64,000 nucleotides of DNA from Ottelia alismoides (Eukaryota > Streptophyta > Magnoliopsida > Alismatales > Hydrocharitaceae), in contig JAZKJV010009630.1 in the NCBI GenBank assembly GCA_037367405.1, forward strand, positions 1-64,000. Reading direction: 5' to 3'. A model generated the notes under the pieces. That model was not told where the DNA came from. It saw only the letters and a list, made by a program, of their open reading frames with translations, and ran no database searches. How positions within the stretch are numbered: position 1 is the stretch's first letter; the number at the start of each line of letters is the position of its first letter. The translations under genes and the position numbers were made by a program. This document shows, in pieces, positions 60,501 to 64,000 of this stretch.

Positions 60501-63434
60501 GCTATATGATGATGATATTGATGAGGTTGACAGGAGAAGATACGGAGAGCTGGTGAGAAAGCTTCTTTATGTTACCATTACCAAACCCGATATTTCATTT
60601 GCTGTTAGTCGGGTGAGACAGTTCATGGAATCTCATCAGGTACATATGGATGCTATACGAATGATACTTAAGTATCTTAAATCATCTCCAGATGCATGGT
60701 TGCTATTTAAAAGAGGTGACACCATCACTATCTCAGCATGCACGGACGCGGATTATGTAGGGTGCCCCAAGGACAGGAAGTCCAAAACTGAATTTGTTAT
60801 ATTCATTGGAGATTCACTTGTCTCGTGGAAAAGTAAGAAGTAAACTGTAGTTGCTAGATCTAGTGTTGAATTTGAGTATAAGGGTATGGCACAAGCATGT
60901 ACATAAATGATGTGGGTTCGAGCAATCCTTACAGATCTACATATAGATGTACCTTTTCCCATGTCGCTAAAATGTGACAATCTGGCTGCCCTGTTTATTG
61001 CTAATAATCTCGTATTCCACAAAAGGACAAAGCACATTGAGGTCGATTGCCACTATATACGTGACACGATCAATAAGGGATCCAAATCTACATCCCATGT
61101 CAGCTCAGGGGACCAGACAACGGACATTATCACCACGACCTTACTTAGAGAATCATTTCAAAAGTGTTCATCCAAGCTGAGCTTGATAGATATCTATGCT
61201 CCATCTTGAAGGGGAGTGTAGATATATATTTTTATATCTCTATGTTTCTGTATTAGCTTAGCTATTTTCTTTTCCTCTTAACCATTTTATGTAGTTTGTC
61301 CATAGACCTCTCTTCTATATAAGAGAGTCTTGGGCTCAAGGAGTAAACAAGTCTTATTTTTCCCAACAGGCACCATTCGTCGATTCCAATCATTCTTCAT
61401 GGAAATGCTAATGAGTCTGATCAGGAGTCAATATTTGTTAAAGTACCCCTTATGGTCATGAATTTAATTGCAACTTATGGGCTCCTATCTTCAATATTAA
61501 TCATGAAATGTGACACGGTTCGGATAAGCGTGATTTTCTGCATTGTATTCCATGTACATTTTCGCATTTATGCTTGAGTTTCCTAAATATCACCTTACCC
61601 TAATGAGTAACTCTGATTTGCTTACGTCTAAATGTAAAAGTTCTCCTTTATCTTTTCTTGCATTGGTCATCCCGCTTCTGTGCAGGTGATGCTCAAGCCT
61701 CCTAGTGATCTACCTTTGCATGGAAACAGTGATGACAATAAACTTCTTGATCTCACAGATGTAGACATCCGCTTACCTTTACTGGTTTATGTTTCTCGCG
61801 AGAAACGACCTGGATATGATCACAATAAGAAGGCCGGTGCCATGAATGCCCTTGTGAGAGCATCTGCCGTAATGTCTAATGGTCCCTTTATTCTAAACCT
61901 TGACTGCGATCACTACATATACAATTCTCAGGCACTTCGAGAGGGCATGTGTTTCATGATGGACCGTGGTGGTGATCGACTTTGCTATGTCCAGTTTCCG
62001 CAGCGTTTCGAGGGCATAGATCCATCTGATCGGTATGCAAATCACAATACTGTCTTCTTTGATGTTAACATGCGTGCTCTAGATGGTCTTCAAGGACCTG
62101 TCTATGTTGGTACTGGGTGTCTTTTTCGTCGAGTTGCTCTTTATGGCTTTGATCCTCCCCGTTCCAAAGAGCATCACCCTGGGTGCTGCAGCTGCTGCTT
62201 TCCAAAGCTTCCGAAGAAGTCAGCCACCTCTGAGGACACACAGGCTCTCCGCATGGACACTGATGATGACTCCATGGACCTTTCCTCTTTTCCAAAGAAA
62301 TTTGGGAACTCAAACTTCCTAATTGACTCAATACCCGTGGCAGAGTATCAGGGTCGCCCTCTTGCTGATCACCCTGCAGTTAAGAATGGTCGTGAACCTG
62401 GGGCCCTTACGCTTCCGAGAGACCTTCTCGATGCTTCTACGGTTGCTGAGGCCATTAGTGTAATCTCTTGCTGGTATGAAGACAAAACCGAATGGGGACA
62501 TCGTGTTGGTTGGATCTATGGTTCTGTTACAGAAGATGTTGTAACTGGTTATCGAATGCACAACAGAGGGTGGAAATCAGTTTATTGTGTTACGAAGCGC
62601 GATGCCTTCCGTGGGACTGCTCCAATCAACCTAACTGATAGACTCCACCAAGTCCTTCGATGGGCCACTGGTTCCGTGGAGATTTTCTTTTCTCGCAATA
62701 ATGCTCTTTTTGCAAGCCCTCGGATGAAGCTGTTGCAACGCATCGCATATCTCAATGTCGGGATTTACCCTTTCACATCCATATTCCTCATAGTGTATTG
62801 CTTCCTTCCTGCACTTTCACTGTTTTCAGGCCAATTCATTGTCCAATCGCTAAATGTGACCTTCCTTGTTTATCTCCTGATCATCACGGTAACTCTTTGT
62901 GTCCTTGCTGTGCTTGAGATCCGTTGGTCGGGTATCGAGTTGGAGGAATGGTGGAGAAATGAACAATTTTGGCTGATTGGAGGCACTAGTGCTCATCTTG
63001 CTGCAGTGCTTCAAGGACTCCTTAAGGTGATTGCAGGGATAGAGATATCTTTCACCCTCACTTCTAAGTCTGCTGGAGATGACATGGATGATGAATTTGC
63101 TGATCTTTACATTGTCAAATGGACATCTTTGATGATACCACCTATCACTATTATGATGGTAAACCTGATTGCCATTGCTGTTGGGATCAGTCGTACGATT
63201 TACAGTGTTTTGCCTCAGTGGAGCAAGCTGTTGGGTGGAGTATTCTTCAGCTTTTGGGTATTGGCACATATGTATCCCTTTGCTAAGGGGTTAATGGGAA
63301 GGAGAGGAAGGACACCGACCATCGTATTTGTTTGGTCAGGGCTCATTGCCATTACTATTTCTTTGTTGTGGGTAGCGATTAACCCACCGAGTGGTGCCAA
63401 TTCGCAGATTGGTGGCTCCTTCTCTTTTCCCTAG
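23645..63434 (+). CDS. CSLD: Cellulose synthase-like protein D, 3 coding exons
   Basis: A GT2-family processive glycosyltransferase that makes beta-1,4-linked wall polysaccharide. CSLD proteins act in Golgi/plasma membrane and are needed for tip growth and cell-plate walls (family knowledge). Joining 23645-24537, 54989-55796 and 61686-63434 gives 1149 residues, the usual CSLD length. Visible features are a RING-like zinc domain (Cys 138, 143, 159, 161, 166, 169, 181, 184), two N-terminal membrane segments (about 299-315 and 325-341), the catalytic motifs DDG (422-424), DCD (640-642), TED (849-851) and QVLRW (889-893), and about six C-terminal membrane segments from 918 to 1132. Splice phases agree at both junctions and no stops intervene. 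It resembles the CSLD2/CSLD3 clade. The odd feature is the introns, about 30.45 kb and 5.9 kb of nested transposons. Confidence 0.95.
24541..25176. other. Unassigned intron 1 sequence next to the donor
   Basis: AT-rich sequence directly after the splice donor, without a recognisable transposon domain. It may be what remains of the original short intron. Nothing else is supported. Confidence 0.4.
25177..27172 (-). mobile_element. 5'-truncated RTE LINE in intron 1, minus strand
   Basis: The left end reads (CAA)n-TAATAAAG, the reverse complement of the RTE short-repeat tail. Next come the reverse complement of the VADPT-type C-terminus and the reverse transcriptase thumb and palm on the minus strand ([11 protein letters not shown] at about 25970, [16 protein letters not shown] at about 25750). 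The linker ([17 protein letters not shown]) is near 26960. Homology to the upstream RTE copy ends near 27172, which corresponds to about position 14110 of that copy, so the endonuclease is missing. 5' truncation is normal for target-primed insertion. The frames are broken. Confidence 0.8.
25686..27015 (-). pseudogene. RTE LINE reverse transcriptase fragment (broken)
   Basis: Two open pieces on the minus strand (26012 to 25686 and 27015 to 26821) match the palm/thumb and linker of the RTE LINE at 13-21 kb with only scattered differences. The catalytic pair appears as VDD rather than ADD. Stops and shifts lie between the pieces, so it is not a gene. Confidence 0.75.
27391..30985 (-). mobile_element. 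hAT transposon of the AGTCGG family, 3.6 kb
   Basis: The 8-bp duplication GCCCTTTT flanks the element perfectly (27383-27390 and 30986-30993). The ends are CAAGGTTGCAGAAAG and, in reverse complement, CAACTTGCAAAAATC. Each terminal ~200 bp is dense in CCGACTAGTCGG-like palindromes and half sites, the expected subterminal transposase-binding repeats. The transposase gene is on the minus strand and is broken by stops. Three shorter relatives lie within the next 6 kb. Confidence 0.92.
27784..30192 (-). pseudogene. hAT transposase (BED, DUF659, hATC), dead copy
   Basis: The reading starts at 30192 ([12 protein letters not shown]). A BED-type zinc finger is near 30060 (CRLCKKVV...[15 protein letters not shown]). 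A DUF659/RNase H-like region at 29682-29011 has [15 protein letters not shown] and VVVDNASAN. The later piece 29014-28442 has the [14 protein letters not shown] and [11 protein letters not shown] motifs. The hATC dimerisation segment is at about 28370-28270, and an acidic Ser/Glu tail ends at 27784. Stops after SPEQTVAV (29791), near 29710, and in place of Trp in CERNW (about 28295) make it non-functional. The missing Trp-Ser context in hATC would alone be damaging. Confidence 0.85.
30994..32032. other. Unassigned intron 1 stretch with a 72-codon open frame
   Basis: The frame from 31325 to 31543 on the + strand is open for 72 codons without an ATG and reads as a plausible protein (for example [20 protein letters not shown]). 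I do not recognise the family. An upstream piece around 31100 has a reverse-transcriptase-like SDDIILTGS, so the stretch may be retroelement debris. A run of nine G lies at about 31231-31239. Confidence 0.25.
32033..32442. mobile_element. Short non-autonomous hAT of the AGTCGG family
   Basis: A 410-bp element with ends TAAGGTTGTAGAAA and CACTATTATAAAAG (right end reverse-complemented). The target duplications are GATAATAT (32025-32032) and GATAAAAT (32443-32450), 7 of 8 identical. The termini carry the GACTAGTC/AGTCGG repeats of the 3.6-kb hAT and the interior is AT-rich and non-coding. It is probably an internal-deletion derivative mobilised in trans. Confidence 0.8.
32687..35250 (-). pseudogene. 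L1 LINE ORF2: reverse transcriptase and zf-RVT (broken)
   Basis: The minus-strand piece at 34836-34465 has [21 protein letters not shown] and [15 protein letters not shown], the fingers of L1 reverse transcriptase. Near 34060-34080 the catalytic box reads [11 protein letters not shown] in one frame, so the Asp pair survives. The last piece (32962-32687) is a zf-RVT domain with Cys ligands ([18 protein letters not shown]) and [10 protein letters not shown]. The reading changes frame several times. Confidence 0.75.
35254..35645. mobile_element. Truncated AGTCGG-family hAT replacing most of an L1 endonuclease
   Basis: The left end is intact (CAAGGTTGCAGAAAG at 35254). The body matches the 463-bp copy at 36570-37032, but the sequence stops inside the right subterminal repeats, about 30 bp short of the expected end. 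No copy of the left 8-bp flank (GTTGTACC) follows. To the right, L1 sequence resumes at the very start of the endonuclease, and to the left it is already past that domain. A deletion removed the right end of the hAT plus several hundred bp of LINE. Confidence 0.75.
35646..38040 (-). pseudogene. L1 LINE ORF1 with CCHC knuckle, and first codons of endonuclease
   Basis: Minus-strand reading gives a zinc knuckle [14 protein letters not shown] near 37840-37800, typical of plant L1 ORF1. Poorly conserved Gly/Arg-rich sequence follows, interrupted by a hAT at 36570-37032. At about 35730-35650 the endonuclease start ([18 protein letters not shown]) is visible and is then lost at the truncated hAT. 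A 29-bp segment is duplicated at 37902-37930 and 37999-38027 near the ORF1 start. Confidence 0.65.
36570..37032. mobile_element. Complete short hAT of the AGTCGG family inside L1 ORF1
   Basis: A 463-bp element beginning CAAGGTTGTAGAAAG and ending CTTTTACAACAATG. The 8-bp duplications are GTTGTCCT (36562-36569) and GCTGTCCT (37033-37040), one mismatch. The right third is packed with CCGACTAGTCGG-type repeats. It has no coding capacity. Confidence 0.85.
38051..38460. other. Unassigned AT-rich intron sequence
   Basis: This stretch lies between the L1 5' region and the LTR element. I see no open frame of note and no repeat boundary. Confidence 0.4.
38461..38772 (-). repeat. 3' LTR of the non-coding LTR element
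   Basis: A 312-bp LTR, delimited by TG/CA and by the polypurine tract beginning at 38773. Its leftmost 130 bp are repeated at 40759-40885 with about 80-85% identity by eye. Confidence 0.7.
40759..40885 (-). repeat. Truncated 5' LTR of the non-coding LTR element
   Basis: This LTR copy starts GGTTAGAAATTATG next to the primer-binding site and matches the 38461 LTR through GGAGCGGGATGAAA. It ends abruptly where copia RNase H sequence of the opposite orientation begins, so about 185 bp are missing. Confidence 0.65.
40886..41459 (+). mobile_element. copia 3' fragment: RNase H end plus LTR
   Basis: The + strand reads the C-terminal half of copia RNase H ([52 protein letters not shown]), with one stop in the RAMA region. 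A polypurine tract (CTTGAGGGGGAG) and a 145-bp LTR (41315-41459, TGTTAAG...TATCA) follow. It is the same subfamily as 5.1-8.6 kb and 60.5-61.4 kb. Its left end abuts the truncated LTR of the neighbouring element and its right end abuts a truncated Angela-like LTR. Confidence 0.8.
41315..41459 (+). repeat. 3' LTR of the copia fragment
   Basis: 145 bp, starting right after the polypurine tract and ending CTCCTATCA. It contains CCTTATAAGAGAGCCC, the promoter/R segment common to the three related LTRs in this window. Confidence 0.65.
41460..42223 (-). repeat. Truncated 3' LTR, same family as the solo LTR at 0.9-3.4 kb
   Basis: On the minus strand it begins TGTTAGTCATGTGAACC and runs colinear with the solo LTR for ~780 bp. 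Shared segments include AATATCTAAAGAGTTAGAT and CGGAGGTGTCAGAT. It stops at 41460, where a + strand copia LTR begins, so about two-thirds of the LTR, including the promoter, is missing. Confidence 0.75.
42443..46158 (-). pseudogene. copia gag-pol of the Angela/Tork-like element (broken)
   Basis: The minus-strand gag starts at 46158 with [18 protein letters not shown] and an [18 protein letters not shown] core. The knuckle reads CHHCKKPKH. Integrase has [34 protein letters not shown] and the C-terminal [14 protein letters not shown]. Reverse transcriptase has [21 protein letters not shown] and [12 protein letters not shown], then is cut by the MITE and resumes [16 protein letters not shown]. 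About a dozen codons of the reverse transcriptase are missing at the MITE site. Confidence 0.8.
43080..43249. mobile_element. Tourist-like MITE, copy 2
   Basis: About 170 bp with terminal inverted repeats GGTCCTGTTTGGTTGCTGGGTTGGACTGGG and, at the right in reverse complement, ATGTTTGGTTGCTGGGTTGGACTGGG. The interior has a perfect palindrome GGGGTACACCGGTGTACCCC and a tandem duplication of TTTACTATTCACAGGGGTAC. The target duplication is not clear, because the right tip has lost its GGGCC end. Confidence 0.7.
46241..46910. other. Unassigned sequence right of the Angela/Tork-like copia
   Basis: Non-coding. It may be the untranslated leader and missing 5' LTR region of the copia, but I find no LTR end or primer-binding site here. 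Confidence 0.35.
46911..47342. mobile_element. Short hAT-like element with TATGCGGTTT repeats
   Basis: A 432-bp segment with ends CAATGTTCAGGAAGG and, in reverse complement, TAGTGTTCAGGAAAG. The flanks are ACCGATAG (46903-46910) and TCCGATAG (47343-47350), 7 of 8 bases alike. The interior repeats TATGCGGTTT-type units and has a (TA)n run near 47020. A similar end (AAGGTTCAGAAAGTC, reverse-complemented) occurs near 54710, past the old hAT. This may therefore be a relative of the old hAT or its displaced left end. Confidence 0.5.
47351..48149. other. Probable leader of the old hAT
   Basis: CT-rich from 47350 to 47700 with a Ser/Pro/Cys-rich open frame that looks like chance, then AT-rich to 48150. 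It lies just upstream of the old hAT's BED-finger reading and is probably its 5' region. Confidence 0.3.
49517..49742. mobile_element. 226-bp hAT-type MITE, copy 1
   Basis: Perfect 8-bp duplications CCTTGACC flank it (49509-49516 and 49743-49750). The ends are CAAGGCCTTAAAT and, in reverse complement, CATGGCCTCAAAT. The body is a dense array of CGAAATT/TTTCGGTC units and encodes nothing. Removing it rejoins the old hAT reading. A second copy in opposite orientation lies at 56635-56851. Confidence 0.9.
49947..53670 (-). mobile_element. hAT transposon of the GAGGCG family, 3.7 kb, intact
   Basis: Perfect 8-bp duplications CTCTTCAC flank it (49939-49946 and 53671-53678). The ends are CAAGGTTTAAAAAAGCG and, in reverse complement, CATGGTTTTAAAAAGCG. 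Both subterminal regions carry many GAGGCG/CGCCTC units, including GAGGCGTACGCCTC palindromes on the right. The single transposase gene inside is intact. It inserted into the old hAT and lies antisense to CSLD in intron 1. Confidence 0.95.
50313..52926 (-). CDS. Intact hAT transposase, 4 exons, 782 aa
   Basis: Catalyses cut-and-paste transposition in the nucleus, binding the element's terminal repeats. Minus-strand exons 52926-51180, 51103-50985, 50896-50596 and 50494-50313 join in phase to 783 codons including stop. All three introns are GT-AG, with donors GTGAGT, GTAAGT and GTGCAA. A BED finger uses Cys37, Cys40, His54 and Cys65. The DUF659/RNase H-like core has [11 protein letters not shown] with Asp244, and ITDNASA with Asp305. 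The hATC dimerisation segment starts [12 protein letters not shown] (about 581) with CERNWS at 613-618. An acidic, Ser-rich tail ends the protein. No stops or frameshifts are visible, unlike both other hAT genes here. The start ATG precedes GRKGQSGGR; the exact third-intron boundaries are the least certain. Confidence 0.85.
54601..54988. other. Last part of intron 1
   Basis: Non-coding, with TTGTTTAAATA-rich sequence, a possible old hAT end near 54718 (TTTCTGAACCTT), and a pyrimidine-rich stretch (TGGTTTTTCTTTCCACAG) serving the exon 2 acceptor. Nothing else is supported. Confidence 0.4.
54989..55796 (+). CDS. CSLD: CSLD exon 2: membrane anchor and first catalytic motif
   Basis: The exon completes Arg298 and codes through Gln567. 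It opens with [19 protein letters not shown] (membrane segment 1) and a second segment at [19 protein letters not shown]. It then gives the cytosolic start of the glycosyltransferase domain with [18 protein letters not shown] and the UDP-sugar-binding DDG at 422-424. The plant-conserved region includes [17 protein letters not shown]. It ends GDHAGIIQ with CAG before the GTATTC donor, phase 0. Confidence 0.95.
55942..56084. mobile_element. Tourist-like MITE, copy 3, complete
   Basis: 143 bp, flanked by the 3-bp duplication TTA (55939-55941 and 56085-56087), diagnostic of PIF/Harbinger elements. The ends are GGGCCTGTTTGGTTGCAGGG and, in reverse complement, GGGCCTGTTTGGTTGTAGGG. Positions 55974-55996 contain five GGG runs separated by two bases, a G-quadruplex-forming pattern on the CSLD sense strand. 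Confidence 0.9.
56392..57182. mobile_element. Non-autonomous hAT (GGTTCGGTTCG family) nested in the MULE
   Basis: Perfect 8-bp duplications ACCACCTC (56384-56391 and 57183-57190). The ends are TAGGGGTGTAAACG and, in reverse complement, TAGGACTGTCAGAA. Subterminal regions are full of GAGCCGAACC / GGTTCGGTTCG units. The 217-bp MITE copy at 56635-56851 is nested inside, and a (TA)n-rich patch lies near 56960. Confidence 0.9.
56635..56851. mobile_element. hAT-type MITE, copy 2, inverted
   Basis: The reverse complement of the 226-bp element at 49517-49742, with the same GGGGGTCCTAGTACAAAAAATGA centre in shortened form (GTCCTAGTACAAAAAATGA) and the same CCGAAATT arrays. The target duplication is not convincing here, because one tip is degenerate (TTTTGCCTC instead of CATGGCCTC). 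Confidence 0.8.
57210..58205. repeat. C-rich tandem repeat, ~270-280-bp unit, about three copies
   Basis: The phrase GAGGTAGTCT(T/C)CAGAAC recurs at about 57446, 57725 and 57995. ACTAGCAAGAACCCAAC-type sequence recurs near 57568, 57877 and 58138, giving a period of roughly 270-300 bp. The + strand is almost free of G runs and rich in CCTCCACCACGA and AAGCCCC. Open frames give only Pro/Ser/Thr/Lys-rich low-complexity peptides, so I do not call a gene. It forms the cargo of the MULE. Confidence 0.75.
58461..60479. other. Unassigned intron 2 sequence
   Basis: No supported gene. AACAGTATGCCCYA-type phrases recur near 58691, 58869 and 58929, and GTAACATTTTTTAATGAATTAAAAATCC near 58727 resembles 58975-59005, suggesting an internal duplication. 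A (GA)n run lies at about 59443-59458 in a GC-richer block (59270-59600). The rest is AT-rich. Confidence 0.4.
60480..61368 (+). mobile_element. copia 3' fragment in intron 2
   Basis: RNase H of the LYDDDIDE copia subfamily on the + strand: [47 protein letters not shown] then a stop, [23 protein letters not shown]. It continues to a polypurine-like tract (CTTGAAGGGGAG) and an LTR at 61217-61368. It lies in the CSLD sense orientation and ends ~320 bp before exon 3. At least two in-frame stops disable it. Confidence 0.8.
61217..61368 (+). repeat. 3' LTR of the intron 2 copia fragment
   Basis: The LTR starts TGTAGATATATATT after the polypurine tract and ends at CCCAACA or CCCA (61365-61368). 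It has CTATATAAGAGAGTCTTGGG, the promoter/R segment seen in its relatives. Confidence 0.6.
61686..63434 (+). CDS. CSLD: CSLD exon 3: catalytic core and C-terminal membrane domain
   Basis: The exon codes for residues 568-1149. It opens VMLKPPSD and gives [23 protein letters not shown], the DCD motif at 640-642, and the class-variable cysteine-rich insert near 734-738 (CCSCC). TED lies at 849-851 and QVLRW at 889-893. About six membrane segments run from 918 to 1132, with a [17 protein letters not shown] loop. The C-terminus is the CSLD-typical [18 protein letters not shown] and a TAG stop. Confidence 0.97.
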   Translation: MMLKPPSDLPLHGNSDDNKLLDLTDVDIRLPLLVYVSREKRPGYDHNKKAGAMNALVRASAVMSNGPFILNLDCDHYIYNSQALREGMCFMMDRGGDRLCYVQFPQRFEGIDPSDRYANHNTVFFDVNMRALDGLQGPVYVGTGCLFRRVALYGFDPPRSKEHHPGCCSCCFPKLPKKSATSEDTQALRMDTDDDSMDLSSFPKKFGNSNFLIDSIPVAEYQGRPLADHPAVKNGREPGALTLPRDLLDASTVAEAISVISCWYEDKTEWGHRVGWIYGSVTEDVVTGYRMHNRGWKSVYCVTKRDAFRGTAPINLTDRLHQVLRWATGSVEIFFSRNNALFASPRMKLLQRIAYLNVGIYPFTSIFLIVYCFLPALSLFSGQFIVQSLNVTFLVYLLIITVTLCVLAVLEIRWSGIELEEWWRNEQFWLIGGTSAHLAAVLQGLLKVIAGIEISFTLTSKSAGDDMDDEFADLYIVKWTSLMIPPITIMMVNLIAIAVGISRTIYSVLPQWSKLLGGVFFSFWVLAHMYPFAKGLMGRRGRTPTIVFVWSGLIAITISLLWVAINPPSGANSQIGGSFSFP

Positions 63435-64000
63435 TTAGACATGAGATTACTCTTCCTACCAGGGCTATGTAGGTTTCTCATTTTTCTCTTAAAATCTGTC
63501 ATCCGTATATTGGAAGAGAATGGAAATGCAAACTATAGTTTTAGTGCGCGTACATATATATTGATTTCCCATCTTCCTTGTTTGCAGAGTTAGTTATGTA
63601 TTGGGGACATAATTTCCAAATGCAATATTTCATGTAATATAGTTGCTAGTCGAAATGTTCAGCGGCAACCATGATATCAATCCTGGCTTAAGTATGGCTG
63701 TTGTGTTTTTTCGTTCCACTTTCAGTTTCTTAGCTTCAAGGCGCTATTGAAGGTGATGGCTGCCACTGTGGTCACTGGTAATGAAGAGCAGAGATGCCCC
63801 ATTGTGGTCATGGTCCCCTGGGTGCAACTTTTCTATGTACTAGTTCAGTTTTTTCGGAATTATTTTTGTTCGCTTTGCCTTTCTGACCAGTCCTATCACA
63901 TTCATGTTGCCTTTGTGTTGATCCTAAACCAGTGTAAAAGAGGGGTTGCATTCAGTAGTCGAAAGCCAACATAAAATTGTCTAATTTTTTTTATCATGTA
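63435..64000 (+). other. CSLD: CSLD 3' UTR and downstream sequence
   Basis: T-rich, non-coding sequence after the stop. No canonical AATAAA is present; TGTAATATAG near 63630 is a weak far-upstream-type element. The poly(A) site cannot be placed. A 75-codon frame at 63747-63974 has no family resemblance. Confidence 0.4.

Larger units (their letters stand above)
55797..61685 (+). other. CSLD: CSLD intron 2, 5.9 kb
   Basis: The donor GTATTC and acceptor TTCTGTGCAG restore the conserved [12 protein letters not shown] junction. The interior holds a Tourist MITE, a Mutator-like element with two nested elements, and a copia tail. Plant CSLD introns are usually far shorter (family knowledge). Confidence 0.9.

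Noticed and set aside
61680..61685. Start of an independent protein at 61680
   Set aside because: The bases are the TGCAG acceptor of intron 2. The reading is only the continuation of CSLD from exon 2.

Overview
The window comes from the nuclear genome of a flowering plant. It has spliceable GT-AG introns, an angiosperm-type cellulose-synthase-like D gene, Ty1/copia elements primed by initiator-Met tRNA, RTE and L1 LINEs, and hAT, Mutator and Tourist transposons. The CSLD protein and the Angela/Tork-like long LTR look monocot-like to me, but that is an impression and the species cannot be read from the sequence.

The one clearly functional host gene is a CSLD glycosyltransferase on the + strand. 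Its three coding exons lie at 23645-24537, 54989-55796 and 61686-63434 and join in frame to 1149 codons plus stop. A probable 5'-UTR intron lies at 23094-23633. Intron 1 is about 30.45 kb and intron 2 about 5.9 kb, and both are packed with nested transposons. The RING-like domain, catalytic motifs and membrane segments are all intact.

Upstream (1-22.6 kb) lies transposon-rich intergenic DNA. It holds a 2.5-kb solo LTR with a perfect 5-bp target duplication (890-3416), a degenerate stretch that may be a gypsy LTR, a decayed copia (about 5.1-8.64 kb) split by a Tourist MITE, 4.4 kb of AT-rich DNA without genes, and an RTE LINE (about 13.1-20.96 kb). A copia on the - strand (15.08-19.4 kb) is inserted in the LINE. 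A three-copy repeat at 22470-22680 leads into the putative CSLD promoter.

Intron 1 (24538-54988) contains, in order: an inverted RTE fragment; a 3.6-kb hAT with a dead transposase and three short relatives that share CCGACTAGTCGG-type subterminal repeats; a decayed L1 LINE that two of those relatives hit; an LTR element without coding capacity; a copia tail; an Angela/Tork-like copia on the - strand; and an old hAT. The old hAT is itself interrupted by a 226-bp MITE and by a 3.7-kb hAT that still encodes an intact four-exon, 782-aa transposase.

Intron 2 (55797-61685) holds a Tourist MITE with a G-quadruplex-like strand, a 2.35-kb Mutator-like element with 9-bp target duplications and a C-rich tandem repeat, two further nested elements inside it, and a copia tail. 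About ten insertions have readable target-site duplications, so the order of events can be reconstructed.
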